DNA of 36,655 bases from Hyphomicrobiales bacterium (GTDB lineage Bacteria > Pseudomonadota > Alphaproteobacteria > Rhizobiales > Devosiaceae). Positions 17,538-25,385 of the stretch are shown one piece after another; positions within the stretch are counted from its first letter, which is position 1, and each line of letters opens with the position of its first letter. The position numbers were made by a program, and so were the translations under genes. The stretch covers positions 59,310 to 95,964 of the forward strand of contig UCAU01000069.1 of NCBI GenBank assembly GCA_900470445.1, read 5' to 3'. Under the pieces are notes generated by a model. The model did not search any database, had not been told where the DNA came from, and saw nothing but the letters and a program-made list of their open reading frames with translations.

Positions 17538-17690
17538 GGTGTTCTCCATTCGAGCACGGGAGCCAGGCCACAATGGCCGGCTTTGACCACACGACGAGCA
17601 AACCAGCCGCAAATCGACATGCCCCGCCGTTTTTCCCGCCCGCCTGTGCTAGCCTCGTCCAAGAGCGGGTTTTTCGACACCGCCCAATAA

Positions 17691-17741
17691 AACAAGCAAT
17701 TGCTTTTTTAATTTGCCGGATATAACAAGAACCAACTTGTT
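17691..17741. promoter_or_regulatory. Tandem operator-like dyads before the MFS gene
   Basis: AACAAG-N6-CTTGTT (17724-17741) is a perfect 6-bp inverted repeat. A second AACAAG-N6-CTTTTT copy begins at 17691, 33 bases (three helical turns) earlier, and contains the perfect 12-bp palindrome AAGCAATTGCTT (17694-17705). A weak promoter (TTGCTT at 17700, TATAAC at 17721) lies between. No regulator gene sits next to it, so the binding protein is unknown. Confidence 0.5.
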
Positions 17742-17759
17742 TATTCCAGGGAGGCCTAT

Positions 17760-19193
17760 ATGTCTGAAACTTCCAGCAGCGGCAGCTGGGCGGAGATCTT
17801 TGCGCCACGCTATGCCACGGTCACGCTAATCCTGTGCCTTGGCGTTGCGCTCTTTGCCTTCAACGCCTTTCTCGCCGGCACGGCCCTGCCCACCGCAGTG
17901 CTGCATCTGGGCGGCATCGAGCTGATTTCCTGGGCGCTGACGCTCTATCTGGTCTTTGCCATCATGGGTGGCGCCGGCGCCGCGCTGATCAAGCAGCGCC
18001 TCGGCTCGCGCACCGCCTTGCTGGCCTCCAGCGCCGTGTTCCTCGTCGGCACGCTGATCGCCTCCAATGCCTCCACCATGACCGAAGTGTTGATCGGCCG
18101 CTCGTTCCAGGGCCTGGGCGAGGGCATCGTCGCGGCCATCTGTTTTGCGCTGATCCCCGAACTCTTCCCCTCCCGCCTCGTGCCCAAAGTGTTCGGCACC
18201 CAGGCCTCGGTCTGGGCCGTGGCCGCCTTTGGCGGACCGCTCGGCGCGGGGCTCTTGACCGAACTGGTGTCCTGGCGCGCCGCGTTCCTGGTCAATGTGC
18301 CGCTGGTGCTGATCTTTGCCGTGATGGTCATGTTCGTCGTGCCCGGCAAATCCAGGAACGCCGACACGCAAAGCCCCGGCTTTCCCGGCATTCGCCTGCT
18401 CACCATTGGCGGCGGGATCATGCTGGTTGCCCTGGCCAGCATCGCCCCGCCGCTGCACGCAACGGCATTGCTGATCGGCGCCGCATTGCTGCTCGCCGGC
18501 TCGGTCCTGCTCGATCGGCGCAGCCGCGTCCGCCTGATGCCGGCGGGCGCCTTCTGGCCCAATTCGGTCATCGGCAGCGGCTTCTGGGTCGTGCTGCTCA
18601 TGCCCATCGCCGGGGCTTCGGCCGCGGTCTATCTGGTGCTGCTGGTGCAGCAACTTTGGGGCTATGGCCCCACCCTGGCCGGCGCCATCGGTGCGGTCAT
18701 GGCCGTTGCCTGGAGTCTCTCCGCTATCACCGTGGCCAATGTGCGCGAGCGCGAGACGCGCAAAGTGCTGATCCGCACCGGCCCTGCCCTCATCACGCTT
18801 GGCCTCCTGGGCGTGCTGATTGGCTTGCTCACAAGCCAGATCGCCATCGTCCTGATCGCACAATTGGCGATCGGCGCCGGTTTTGGCATCTGCAACGGCT
18901 ATCTCAATCTGACGCTGATGGAATCGGCCACCGACGCCGACCGCGACCGCACCTCGGCTCTACTGCCCACTACCCAATCTGCCGGCAATGCCATCGGCGC
19001 GGCCCTGGCCGGGGTGGCCGCCAATTCGGCCGGCTTTGCCACCGCCGTCACCGCCGACCAGATCCACCACGCGATCGTCCCAGTCTTCGTGCTCGGAGCG
19101 GCCGTCGCGGCCCTGTCCTTCGTCGCCGCCCTCCGCATGACTGGGCTGGTCGGCCGACAGACCACGCAATCAAGCTTCGCTACAGCTCGCTAG
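17760..19193 (+). CDS. Major facilitator superfamily transporter, likely 14-TM efflux type
   Basis: This 477-residue inner-membrane protein has about 14 hydrophobic segments, as in the DHA2 proton-driven drug efflux group. The first is near LILCLGVALFAFNAFLAGTALPTA and the last near VFVLGAAVAALSFVAAL. The loop between segments 2 and 3 (GGAGAALIKQRLGSRTALL) is a variant of MFS motif A, and the later PNSVIGSGFWVVLLMP region is typical of the group. The ATG at 17760 follows GGGAGG by seven bases. Its promoter region has two operator-like dyads. The substrate is not known. Confidence 0.85.
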   Translation: MSETSSSGSWAEIFAPRYATVTLILCLGVALFAFNAFLAGTALPTAVLHLGGIELISWALTLYLVFAIMGGAGAALIKQRLGSRTALLASSAVFLVGTLIASNASTMTEVLIGRSFQGLGEGIVAAICFALIPELFPSRLVPKVFGTQASVWAVAAFGGPLGAGLLTELVSWRAAFLVNVPLVLIFAVMVMFVVPGKSRNADTQSPGFPGIRLLTIGGGIMLVALASIAPPLHATALLIGAALLLAGSVLLDRRSRVRLMPAGAFWPNSVIGSGFWVVLLMPIAGASAAVYLVLLVQQLWGYGPTLAGAIGAVMAVAWSLSAITVANVRERETRKVLIRTGPALITLGLLGVLIGLLTSQIAIVLIAQLAIGAGFGICNGYLNLTLMESATDADRDRTSALLPTTQSAGNAIGAALAGVAANSAGFATAVTADQIHHAIVPVFVLGAAVAALSFVAALRMTGLVGRQTTQSSFATAR

Positions 19194-19205
19194 GCGAGCC
19201 CCGAT

Positions 19206-19223
19206 CCCCTCCCCCTTGAGGGG
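19206..19223. repeat. CT/GA-rich palindrome, left of the repeat at 19238-19342
   Basis: CCCCTCCCCCTTGAGGGG is a short imperfect palindrome following the MFS gene. A similar one, CTCCCCCTCGAGGGGAGGG, lies at 19369-19387 and another is at 36627-36647. They bracket the larger palindrome here and may be part of the same nested mobile repeat or a terminator-like remnant. Confidence 0.55.
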
Positions 19224-19237
19224 CAGTGTTTCACTCC

Positions 19238-19342
19238 GGGCGCGTTCAAAAATGCGGTGTCATTCCCGCGAAAGCGGGAACCTCCGTTCTGGGATGCGAG
19301 CCCAAGTAAACAGAGGTTCCCGCTTTCGCGGGAATGACATCG
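19238..19342. repeat. Palindromic repeat (REP/MITE-like) with 27-bp perfect arms
   Basis: The arms TGTCATTCCCGCGAAAGCGG... (19258-19284) and their exact complement (19313-19339) are 27 bp each with a 28-base spacer. Each arm also folds on itself (CCCGC-GAAA-GCGGG). The left flank GCGCGTTCAAAAATGCGG recurs at the window start. No transposase is present, so it would be mobilised in trans. It lies between the MFS gene and the Old Yellow Enzyme gene. The same family occurs at 28864-28940 and, in diverged form, 36398-36526. Confidence 0.85.
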
Positions 19343-19368
19343 TGGGTGGTGCGAGTTTAAGATGAGCA

Positions 19369-19387
19369 CTCCCCCTCGAGGGGAGGG
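19369..19387. repeat. CT/GA-rich palindrome, right of the repeat at 19238-19342
   Basis: CTCCCCCTCGAGGGGAGGG is the counterpart of the palindrome at 19206-19223. The remaining stretch up to the next start codon (19388-19524) shows no further gene or clear structure. Confidence 0.5.
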
Positions 19388-19524
19388 CGGCAGACCGCGG
19401 CTCGCAAACCGCCATTTGCAGGCCGGCCTCAGTGAATGTTCCATCGGCACTTGCCGATGAATACGGGAATGTGCATGCTTGTGGCGGCCGCCTCCCGGCC
19501 CTGTTTGACCGCCACGAGCCCCCT

Positions 19525-20649
19525 ATGCCCCAGCTTTTCTCGCCTGCCACCCTGCGCGGCGTCACCCTGCGCAACCGCACCGTCGTCGCCCCCATGTGCC
19601 AATATTCGGCCAAGGACGGCTTTGCCACCGATTGGCACCTGGTGCATTTGGGACGCTTTGCCATTGGCGGTTTTGGCCTGGTAATTCTGGAAGCGACCGG
19701 CGTCGTGCCGGAAGGCCGCATCTCCTATGGCGACCTGGGCCTGTGGAAGGACGAACACATCCCTGCCCTCGCCCGCATCGTGCAATTCATCCAGAGCCAG
19801 GGCGCTGCCGCCGGCATTCAGCTCGCCCATGCCGGTCGCAAGGCTTCGACACCCGTGCCGTGGCGCGACGGCTTTGACGAAACTGAGGCGGAAAAGCACG
19901 CCATCGGTTTTGAAAGCTGGACCCCGGTGGGCCCAAGCCCGCTCATCCATGCCGAAAACCGCAATTTCACCAAGCCCACCGAACTGGACGAAGCCGGCAT
20001 CGCCCATATCATCGAGGCCTTCGCGGCGGCGGCAGTGCGCGCCAATCAGGCCGGGTTCGACACGGTCGAAATCCATGCGGCGCATGGCTACCTGCTCAAC
20101 CAATTCCTCTCCCCGCTCGCCAATAAGCGCACCGACCGCTATGGCGGCAGCCGGGAAAACCGCATGCGGCTGGTGCTGGAAGTGGCCGAGGCCGTGCGCG
20201 CCGTCTGGCCCATGGACAAGCCCTTGCTGGTACGCCTGTCGGTCAGCGATCATCACCCCGATGGCTGGCAGACCGAAGACAGCGTCGTGCTCGCGCGCGA
20301 ACTCAAGGCACTGGGCGTCGACGCTATCGATTGCTCGAGCGGCGGCTTTGATGGCGCTTCGATCAAGACCGGACCGGCCTATCAGGTGCCGCTGGCCAAG
20401 GCCGTGCGCGACGGCGCCGATATTCCCGTCATGGCTGTGGGCCTGCTTGGCGGCGACCCCAAGGCCGACGACGCGCTCGTTGCCAATGGCGACACCGACT
20501 TCATTGCCCTGGCGCGCGGCGCGCTCGACGATCCCAACTGGCCCCAGCATGCTCAGCAGGCGCTCGGCATCACCGATTATGATCTATGGCCGAACCAGAC
20601 CAAGCGCGTGAAGGAATGGCAACGCGTAATGAGCGCTATTGCCGAATAG
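19525..20649 (+). CDS. Old Yellow Enzyme-type NADPH:flavin oxidoreductase (YqjM/XenA-like)
   Basis: This 374-residue FMN enzyme reduces activated C=C bonds of enones and some nitro compounds with NAD(P)H. It is of the YqjM/XenA class: C25 and Y27 in APMCQYSA match the redox-tuning cysteine and active-site tyrosine of that class. HAAHGYLLNQFLSP holds the paired H184 and H187 that bind the substrate carbonyl, and RYGGSRENR follows. The ATG at 19525 begins at the conserved LFSPATLRGVTLRNR; an earlier in-frame ATG at 19432 adds unlike sequence. It stands alone, after a repeat-rich gap. Confidence 0.92.
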   Translation: MPQLFSPATLRGVTLRNRTVVAPMCQYSAKDGFATDWHLVHLGRFAIGGFGLVILEATGVVPEGRISYGDLGLWKDEHIPALARIVQFIQSQGAAAGIQLAHAGRKASTPVPWRDGFDETEAEKHAIGFESWTPVGPSPLIHAENRNFTKPTELDEAGIAHIIEAFAAAAVRANQAGFDTVEIHAAHGYLLNQFLSPLANKRTDRYGGSRENRMRLVLEVAEAVRAVWPMDKPLLVRLSVSDHHPDGWQTEDSVVLARELKALGVDAIDCSSGGFDGASIKTGPAYQVPLAKAVRDGADIPVMAVGLLGGDPKADDALVANGDTDFIALARGALDDPNWPQHAQQALGITDYDLWPNQTKRVKEWQRVMSAIAE

Positions 20650-20746
20650 CAACGCAGCCAACCTAAATTCGCCGTTTTTACCCCGCTCCCTTGGCGGGCG
20701 CGGGGATAATCACCAAATGCCTGGTGAGACACGGGAGAAGTGCCGA

Positions 20747-21181
20747 ATGGATACCAAAGCTGCGATCATTGCTCTGCTGAGCGTTTGGGGTGTTGGCGCG
20801 GCAACTTTGCCCGCCGCGGGTCAGGATGCCCAGGACGTCGAAGACGCGACCGACGATGCCGGGGAAACCGCAAACCCCCTGCTCAACAAGGTCTGGGTCC
20901 GCACCGATGACGATCCCTCGCGCCCCGGCCCGATGCAGATTTTCCTTGAGGACGGCACGCTGGTCTCCGATAGCTGCTGGGAAACCTATCGTCTGTCCAA
21001 GTGGCAGCAGGTATCCGACACCGCCATCAGCTGGGACGAGGACGGCATGACCATCAATGCCGATATTTCCAGCGTCACCGCCACCGAACTGGTACTCAGC
21101 CTCAAGCTGGGCAGCGACGTGCAGGAACAGCATTTCGCGCTGGCCAGTGTGCCCTATGTCTGCCCGGACGTGGTGAAGTAG
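20747..21181 (+). CDS. Small exported protein of unknown function
   Basis: I do not recognise this 144-residue protein. It has a Sec signal peptide (MDTKAAIIALLSVWGVGAATLPAAGQ), an acidic linker rich in D and E, and a probable beta-rich domain (NKVWVRTDDDPSRPGPMQIFLEDGTL). Two cysteines, in DSCWE and YVCPD, could form a disulfide in the periplasm. The ATG at 20747 is supported by GGGAGAAG upstream. It ends exactly where the convergent FAD monooxygenase gene ends, with no intervening base. Its size and dominant beta pattern resemble small lipocalin-like or META-like domains, but this is only an impression. Confidence 0.75.
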   Translation: MDTKAAIIALLSVWGVGAATLPAAGQDAQDVEDATDDAGETANPLLNKVWVRTDDDPSRPGPMQIFLEDGTLVSDSCWETYRLSKWQQVSDTAISWDEDGMTINADISSVTATELVLSLKLGSDVQEQHFALASVPYVCPDVVK

Positions 21182-22411
21182 CTAGCCGCGCGGCGGTGCC
21201 TTCAGTTCCAGTTTCTTGATCGGCGAGAACAGCGCCCCCGCGACAATTGCTGCCAGCAATTGCGGGGCCGGCGGGATTTTGGCCAGCACCGACACGAATA
21301 GATCGCGGATCACCGGCAGCACGCGGCTATCGGATTGATAGAACGGCGTGAACATGGCGCTGAGCGCCTGATACAGCCTGACATGGCCGCGCCGCAACTT
21401 GGCGTAATGCGCCAGCGCCTTGCCCAGATCGTCGGGATGCTCACGCAGCGCCAGGTGCAGCGCGCGGGCGTCGAGCAGCGCCATATTGGCGCCCTGCCCC
21501 AATTGCGGGCTGGCCGAATGGGCGCTGTCGCCGACAAAGGCCAGCGCTTCGCCAATCGGCACTGTCATGGTGTGGTGGGCATAGCGCGCCAGGGTCATAT
21601 CGGCAAAATCGTCCACAGCATCGAGATGGACTTGCGCGCCCGGCCAGTGGCTCAGCACCTCCGCCTTCCAGGCGGCCAAGCCGTTTTGACGGATCGCGTC
21701 ATAATCGTCTGGCTTGAGACTCCAGAAGAAAGCCGCCAGTGGCGGGCCATCAGGACTCGAACGCCCGATGGGTAACACGCCGATCATGACGCTGGCCGCC
21801 CGGTAGCGCTGGGTCAGCGCCGTCGCTTCGAACCCTTCCTCATGCCAGGGCACGGTGCCCCAGATGGCGCCAAATGGCAGGCTGCGCGATTTGCCCTGCC
21901 CGGCAGAATGGGGCTTTAGAGGAGAGCCGCCGCCCAGACAGTCGATCACCAGATCGAATGGCTCGGTACGCTGCTCCTCGGCCAGGATAACCGCGCGGCG
22001 TCCATCGGATAGATCGCTCAAGGCAGCGACGGCATGGCCGGTGCGGATGGGAATGCCTGCCGCCAGCACGGCGTCATGCAACACGCTGAACAACGCCGCG
22101 CGGTGAATACCAAGCCCGCGCCCAATGCCCGGCAGGCTATTGTAGCGCACGTCGAGCACCACCCGGCCGGTGCGAGCGTCGGCGCCATGCAAGCGCTCGA
22201 TCGGAGCGCCGAGCGCTTCGATGGCGTTCAGCAATCCGAGATCGTGCAATACGGCTTGGCCCGTGGGCTGCAGAATAAGCCCCGAGCCCAGCGGCTTGGG
22301 CGCGTCGAAGCGTTCGAGGATGACCGGCCTATGTCCCAACCGCCGCATATAAAGCGCAGTGGCGAGGCCAGCCGGCCCCGCGCCACAAATGGCGATATCC
22401 AGAGATGCCAA
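21182..22411 (-). CDS. FAD-dependent monooxygenase (UbiH/PHBH-like)
   Basis: This 409-residue flavoprotein has the dinucleotide-binding GAGPAG near residue 10, the ERF end of the first beta-alpha-beta unit, and the FAD ribityl-contact GDSAHSASPQLGQGANMAL late in the chain. These place it among aromatic-ring and related hydroxylases using NAD(P)H. The apparent start is TTG at 22411, directly after the kup stop codon, because the flavin motif begins within seven residues and no ATG precedes it. Translation is therefore probably coupled to kup. A C-terminal hydrophobic segment (APQLLAAIVAGALF) may give membrane contact. The substrate is unknown. Confidence 0.87.
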   Translation of the reverse strand: MASLDIAICGAGPAGLATALYMRRLGHRPVILERFDAPKPLGSGLILQPTGQAVLHDLGLLNAIEALGAPIERLHGADARTGRVVLDVRYNSLPGIGRGLGIHRAALFSVLHDAVLAAGIPIRTGHAVAALSDLSDGRRAVILAEEQRTEPFDLVIDCLGGGSPLKPHSAGQGKSRSLPFGAIWGTVPWHEEGFEATALTQRYRAASVMIGVLPIGRSSPDGPPLAAFFWSLKPDDYDAIRQNGLAAWKAEVLSHWPGAQVHLDAVDDFADMTLARYAHHTMTVPIGEALAFVGDSAHSASPQLGQGANMALLDARALHLALREHPDDLGKALAHYAKLRRGHVRLYQALSAMFTPFYQSDSRVLPVIRDLFVSVLAKIPPAPQLLAAIVAGALFSPIKKLELKAPPRG

Positions 22412-24337
22412 CTACAGCACGACCTGGGTGCCGATTTCCACCACGCGGCCGGTGGGGATATGGAAATATTCCGTCGCGTCGCTGGCATTGCGCGCCAGCC
22501 GGGTGAACAACCGATCCTGCAGATTGCGGATCAGGCCATTCTTCAGCCCGGGCTTCAGCGAGCGGCGGGACAGGAAGAAGGAGGTCGACATGATATCGAA
22601 CTTCCAGCCCAGCTTGCGGGCCAATACCAGTGCCTTGGGAATATTGGGCGTTTCCATATAGCCGAAGGTGACGACGACGCGGCTGAACAGCTCGTTATAG
22701 GCGTCGATGGTCACTTTCTCGTCGTCAGGCACGCGCGGCGAGGCCGAAGTGCGCACGGTGAGGATGACATTCTGCTCGTGCAGCACCTTGTAGTGCTTGA
22801 GGCTGTGCAGCAGCGCCGTCGGCGCGCCCTCGATATCGCTGGTCAGAAACACCGCCGTGCCCGGCACGGTATTGGGCTTCTTCTTGGAGAGATTGTCGAC
22901 CAGAAACTGCAACGGCACTTCGTCGCGCCGGGTCTTTTCCGACAGGCGGCGCCGACCGGCCATCCAGCTCCACATCACGATGGCGACCAGCGCGGCAACC
23001 ACCGCCGGCACCCAGCCGCCCTGGAACAGCTTGGAGGCATTGGCAACGAAGAACGCGCCATCGAGCATGGCAAAGAACACGCCAAAGCCGATCACCGCCA
23101 GCGGGTGCCACTTCCAGTTGCGCCACATCACCACCACCAGCAGCATCAGTGTCACGATCATCACGCCCGACACGGCAATGCCATAGGCGTGCGACAAGGC
23201 GGCCGAACTGCGGAACGCCACCACCAGCAGCAGCACGCCGACCATCAGCATGGCATTGATCTGCGGCATGTAGATCTGCCCGCTCTGGGTTTCGGACGTG
23301 TGCTCCACCACCATGCGCGGCAGCATGTTGAGGGCGATGGCCTGCTGGGCCAGGCTGAACATGCCCGAAATCACCGCCTGGCTGGCGATGATGGTTGCCG
23401 CCGTGGCCAGCGCCACAAAGGGCACCAGCGCCCATTCGGGCTGCATTTCAAAGAACGGGCTCTCGACATTTTCGACGCCGACACGGAGCACGAAGGCCCC
23501 CTGCCCGAAATAGTTCAGCAACAGGCACGGAAACACCATGCCGAACCAGGCGATGACGATCGGCTTGCGGCCAAAATGGCCGAGGTCGACATAAAGCGCC
23601 TCAGCACCCGTGACGGCGAGGAAAATCGCGCCGATGACCACGAAGGAAATGCCGATATGAGTGGCGAGGAATTCGAGCCCCAAAAACGGATTGATCGCCC
23701 ACAGCACCACCGGATAATCCACGATATGGACCAGCCCCGATATGCCCAGCGTCAGGAACCAGATCGCGGTGACCGGCCCAAAAACAATCGACACCTTGGC
23801 CGTGCCGAAGCGCTGGACCATAAAGATGCCGATGATGATGACGATGGTGATCGGCACCACGAAACGGGTCAGGTCGGGCGCCACCACTTCCAGGCCCTCG
23901 ACGGCTGAAAGCACCGACATGGCCGGCGTAATAATGGCGTCGCCAAAGAACAGCGCCGCTCCCACGACCCCGAGCCCGGTAATCCAGGCCGGCGGATTGG
24001 TGAAGGTCTTGCGCGCCAGGGCGATCAGCGACAGCGTGCCGCCTTCCCCGTTATTGTCGGCGCGGGTAACGAAGAAGATGTATTTGACCGCCACGGTCAG
24101 CGTCAGCGCCCAGACGATCAGCGACAGCAGGCCCAGGATTTCAGTGGCGCTCGAGGCGGCGCCGGGGCGGATATGCATGGCCTCGCGGAAAGCATAGATC
24201 GGGCTCGTGCCGATATCCCCATAAACCACGCCGAGCGCCCCCAGAACGAGGACGGGCAGGTGCTTGTCAGGATGGGAATGTACGGCGCCGCTCGCATCGA
24301 CTCCGGCGGTGTCGCCGGCAGCGTTCGTCTGCGTCAT
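22412..24337 (-). CDS. kup: Kup potassium transporter
   Basis: This 641-residue inner-membrane protein is a KUP/HAK/KT potassium uptake permease, thought to run as a potassium-proton symporter. The signature GALGVVYGDIGTSPIYAFREAMH opens the membrane domain; about 12 segments follow, and the last 200 residues form the cytoplasmic tail (TVPGTAVFLTSDIEGAPTALLHSLKHYKVLHE). The ATG at 24337 is chosen because upstream in-frame residues are unlike the family. A hydrophilic N-terminus precedes the first segment. It appears to share a transcript with the FAD monooxygenase that starts at its stop codon, although no functional link is known. Confidence 0.95.
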   Translation of the reverse strand: MTQTNAAGDTAGVDASGAVHSHPDKHLPVLVLGALGVVYGDIGTSPIYAFREAMHIRPGAASSATEILGLLSLIVWALTLTVAVKYIFFVTRADNNGEGGTLSLIALARKTFTNPPAWITGLGVVGAALFFGDAIITPAMSVLSAVEGLEVVAPDLTRFVVPITIVIIIGIFMVQRFGTAKVSIVFGPVTAIWFLTLGISGLVHIVDYPVVLWAINPFLGLEFLATHIGISFVVIGAIFLAVTGAEALYVDLGHFGRKPIVIAWFGMVFPCLLLNYFGQGAFVLRVGVENVESPFFEMQPEWALVPFVALATAATIIASQAVISGMFSLAQQAIALNMLPRMVVEHTSETQSGQIYMPQINAMLMVGVLLLVVAFRSSAALSHAYGIAVSGVMIVTLMLLVVVMWRNWKWHPLAVIGFGVFFAMLDGAFFVANASKLFQGGWVPAVVAALVAIVMWSWMAGRRRLSEKTRRDEVPLQFLVDNLSKKKPNTVPGTAVFLTSDIEGAPTALLHSLKHYKVLHEQNVILTVRTSASPRVPDDEKVTIDAYNELFSRVVVTFGYMETPNIPKALVLARKLGWKFDIMSTSFFLSRRSLKPGLKNGLIRNLQDRLFTRLARNASDATEYFHIPTGRVVEIGTQVVL

Positions 24338-24429
24338 GAACCTTGTGCTCTCTTGATCAGGGCGGGCGCCGCTATACACCCGCCGCCAGTCACACACAAC
24401 ACCATGTCGCCACATTGGTTTCAATGCAA

Positions 24430-24459
24430 CAGGGGCCGTCCCTTCTGGAACGGCCCCTG
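24430..24459 (-). terminator. Hairpin terminator after the FMN reductase gene
   Basis: A perfect 10-bp stem (CAGGGGCCGT at 24430-24439 with ACGGCCCCTG at 24450-24459) with a ten-base loop follows the reductase stop codon by 34 bases. The trailing bases (TTGCATT) are only moderately T-rich. Confidence 0.6.
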
Positions 24460-24493
24460 CTGGTAAACGAAGGTTTGGAGGTCTTCGTAAGGC

Positions 24494-25108
24494 TTATTCG
24501 GCGGCCTGGGCGACAGCAGCGTCTTCGTCACGCGCGGCCTTGGTGGCCTTGGCCCACCAGGTCAGCTGGTTCAGCATGTCATTAGCGGAATTGCCGATCG
24601 AGGCTTCGAGATCGGCAATGGTCTTGGTGCCACCGAAACCGGGATGCACGGCGGCAAAGTCGGCGCCACCGATATGCACGGCCGAACGGGTCGGAACCAT
24701 CTGCAGCTCGACGCCGATATTGCGCAGGTGCTCGACGGCGCGGGCGCCACCGACCGAACCATAGCCCACAGCGCCGAACGGCTTCTTGTTCCAGTTCACA
24801 TAGGCCTGGTCGAGAGCGTTCTTCAAAGCGCCGGTGATAGAGCGGTTATATTCAGCGGTGACGAAAATATAGCCGTCGAATTCGCTGATCTTGTTCTGCC
24901 AGCGAACGGCTTCCGGATTGGCCGAAGGCATCCAGGCGTTGGACGCCATTTCGTCAAAGAACGGCAGGTCGAAGTCGCGCAGGTCGACGATTTCGGCCTG
25001 CAATTCGGGGCGCTCGTTGACCTTGTCGGCGATCCACTTGGCAGGCAGTTCACCAAAGCGGGTCGGGCGGGTGGACGAGATAATGACGGCAATCTTGAGT
25101 TTGGACAT
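24494..25108 (-). CDS. NADPH-dependent FMN reductase family protein
   Basis: This 204-residue flavodoxin-like enzyme reduces FMN, quinones or chromate-like acceptors with NAD(P)H. The phosphate-binding stretch is ISSTRPTRFGELPAKWI near residue 10, followed by YNRSITGALKNALD and VGYGSVGGARAVEHLR, all typical of the FMN_red family. The ATG at 25108 has a strong ribosome site (AAGGAGGG). It is a monocistronic unit with its own terminator-like hairpin. A role in quinone or electrophile defence is usual for such genes but not shown here. Confidence 0.9.
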   Translation of the reverse strand: MSKLKIAVIISSTRPTRFGELPAKWIADKVNERPELQAEIVDLRDFDLPFFDEMASNAWMPSANPEAVRWQNKISEFDGYIFVTAEYNRSITGALKNALDQAYVNWNKKPFGAVGYGSVGGARAVEHLRNIGVELQMVPTRSAVHIGGADFAAVHPGFGGTKTIADLEASIGNSANDMLNQLTWWAKATKAARDEDAAVAQAAE

Positions 25109-25357
25109 TGGAGCCCTCCTTGGTAACAAATCGTAACTGAGGCGATATATGTGCCTTTAACGAAAGCTGGCAAGGAGGCACTATTTGGTGGTGCGGGGAC
25201 ACCGATTGTCCTTAGGCACATTTATGTAAGCATTGGTGGGAGCTGGATTTTTTGTGGTTAGGACACCAAATCTGCCCTAATCAAGCCGCTCCGTCAGCTT
25301 ATCCCTGACGCACTGTTCGACCTGCTATGACAGTGGTGCAGGACTGGGCGGCGATGA
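25109..25357. other. Gap with repeated short motifs upstream of the FMN reductase
   Basis: No gene is seen. It holds a direct repeat GTAAC (25123-25127, 25133-25137) one helical turn apart just before the reductase start. It also has a perfect dyad GGACA-N5-TGTCC (25197-25211) and a second GGACACC at 25261-25267. TGTGCC/GGCACA sequences occur as inverted copies on the two sides. Any of these could be the operator of an electrophile sensor. Confidence 0.35.
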
Positions 25358-25380
25358 GGGCGCCGGCAGTGCCGGCACCC
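25358..25380 (-). terminator. Hairpin after the Bcr/CflA-type transporter gene
   Basis: A 10-bp stem (GGGCGCCGGC at 25358-25367 with GCCGGCACCC at 25371-25380, one G-U pair) with a three-base loop lies five bases after the transporter stop codon. It lacks a T-run, so its role as a terminator is uncertain. Confidence 0.5.
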
Positions 25381-25385
25381 CAAGC

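Noticed and set aside
19238..19342. The palindromic repeat as a CRISPR array
   Set aside because: There is only one inverted pair, no regularly spaced direct repeats and no cas gene.
19429..20550. A 373-codon minus-strand frame over the Old Yellow Enzyme gene
   Set aside because: The plus-strand gene has all catalytic motifs; the antisense frame has no recognisable domain or ribosome site.
22034..23908. A 624-codon open frame on the plus strand over kup
   Set aside because: It is antisense to kup and the FAD gene, both with complete family motifs. Its translation is rich in His, Gln and Arg without domains, as expected for shadows in GC-rich DNA.
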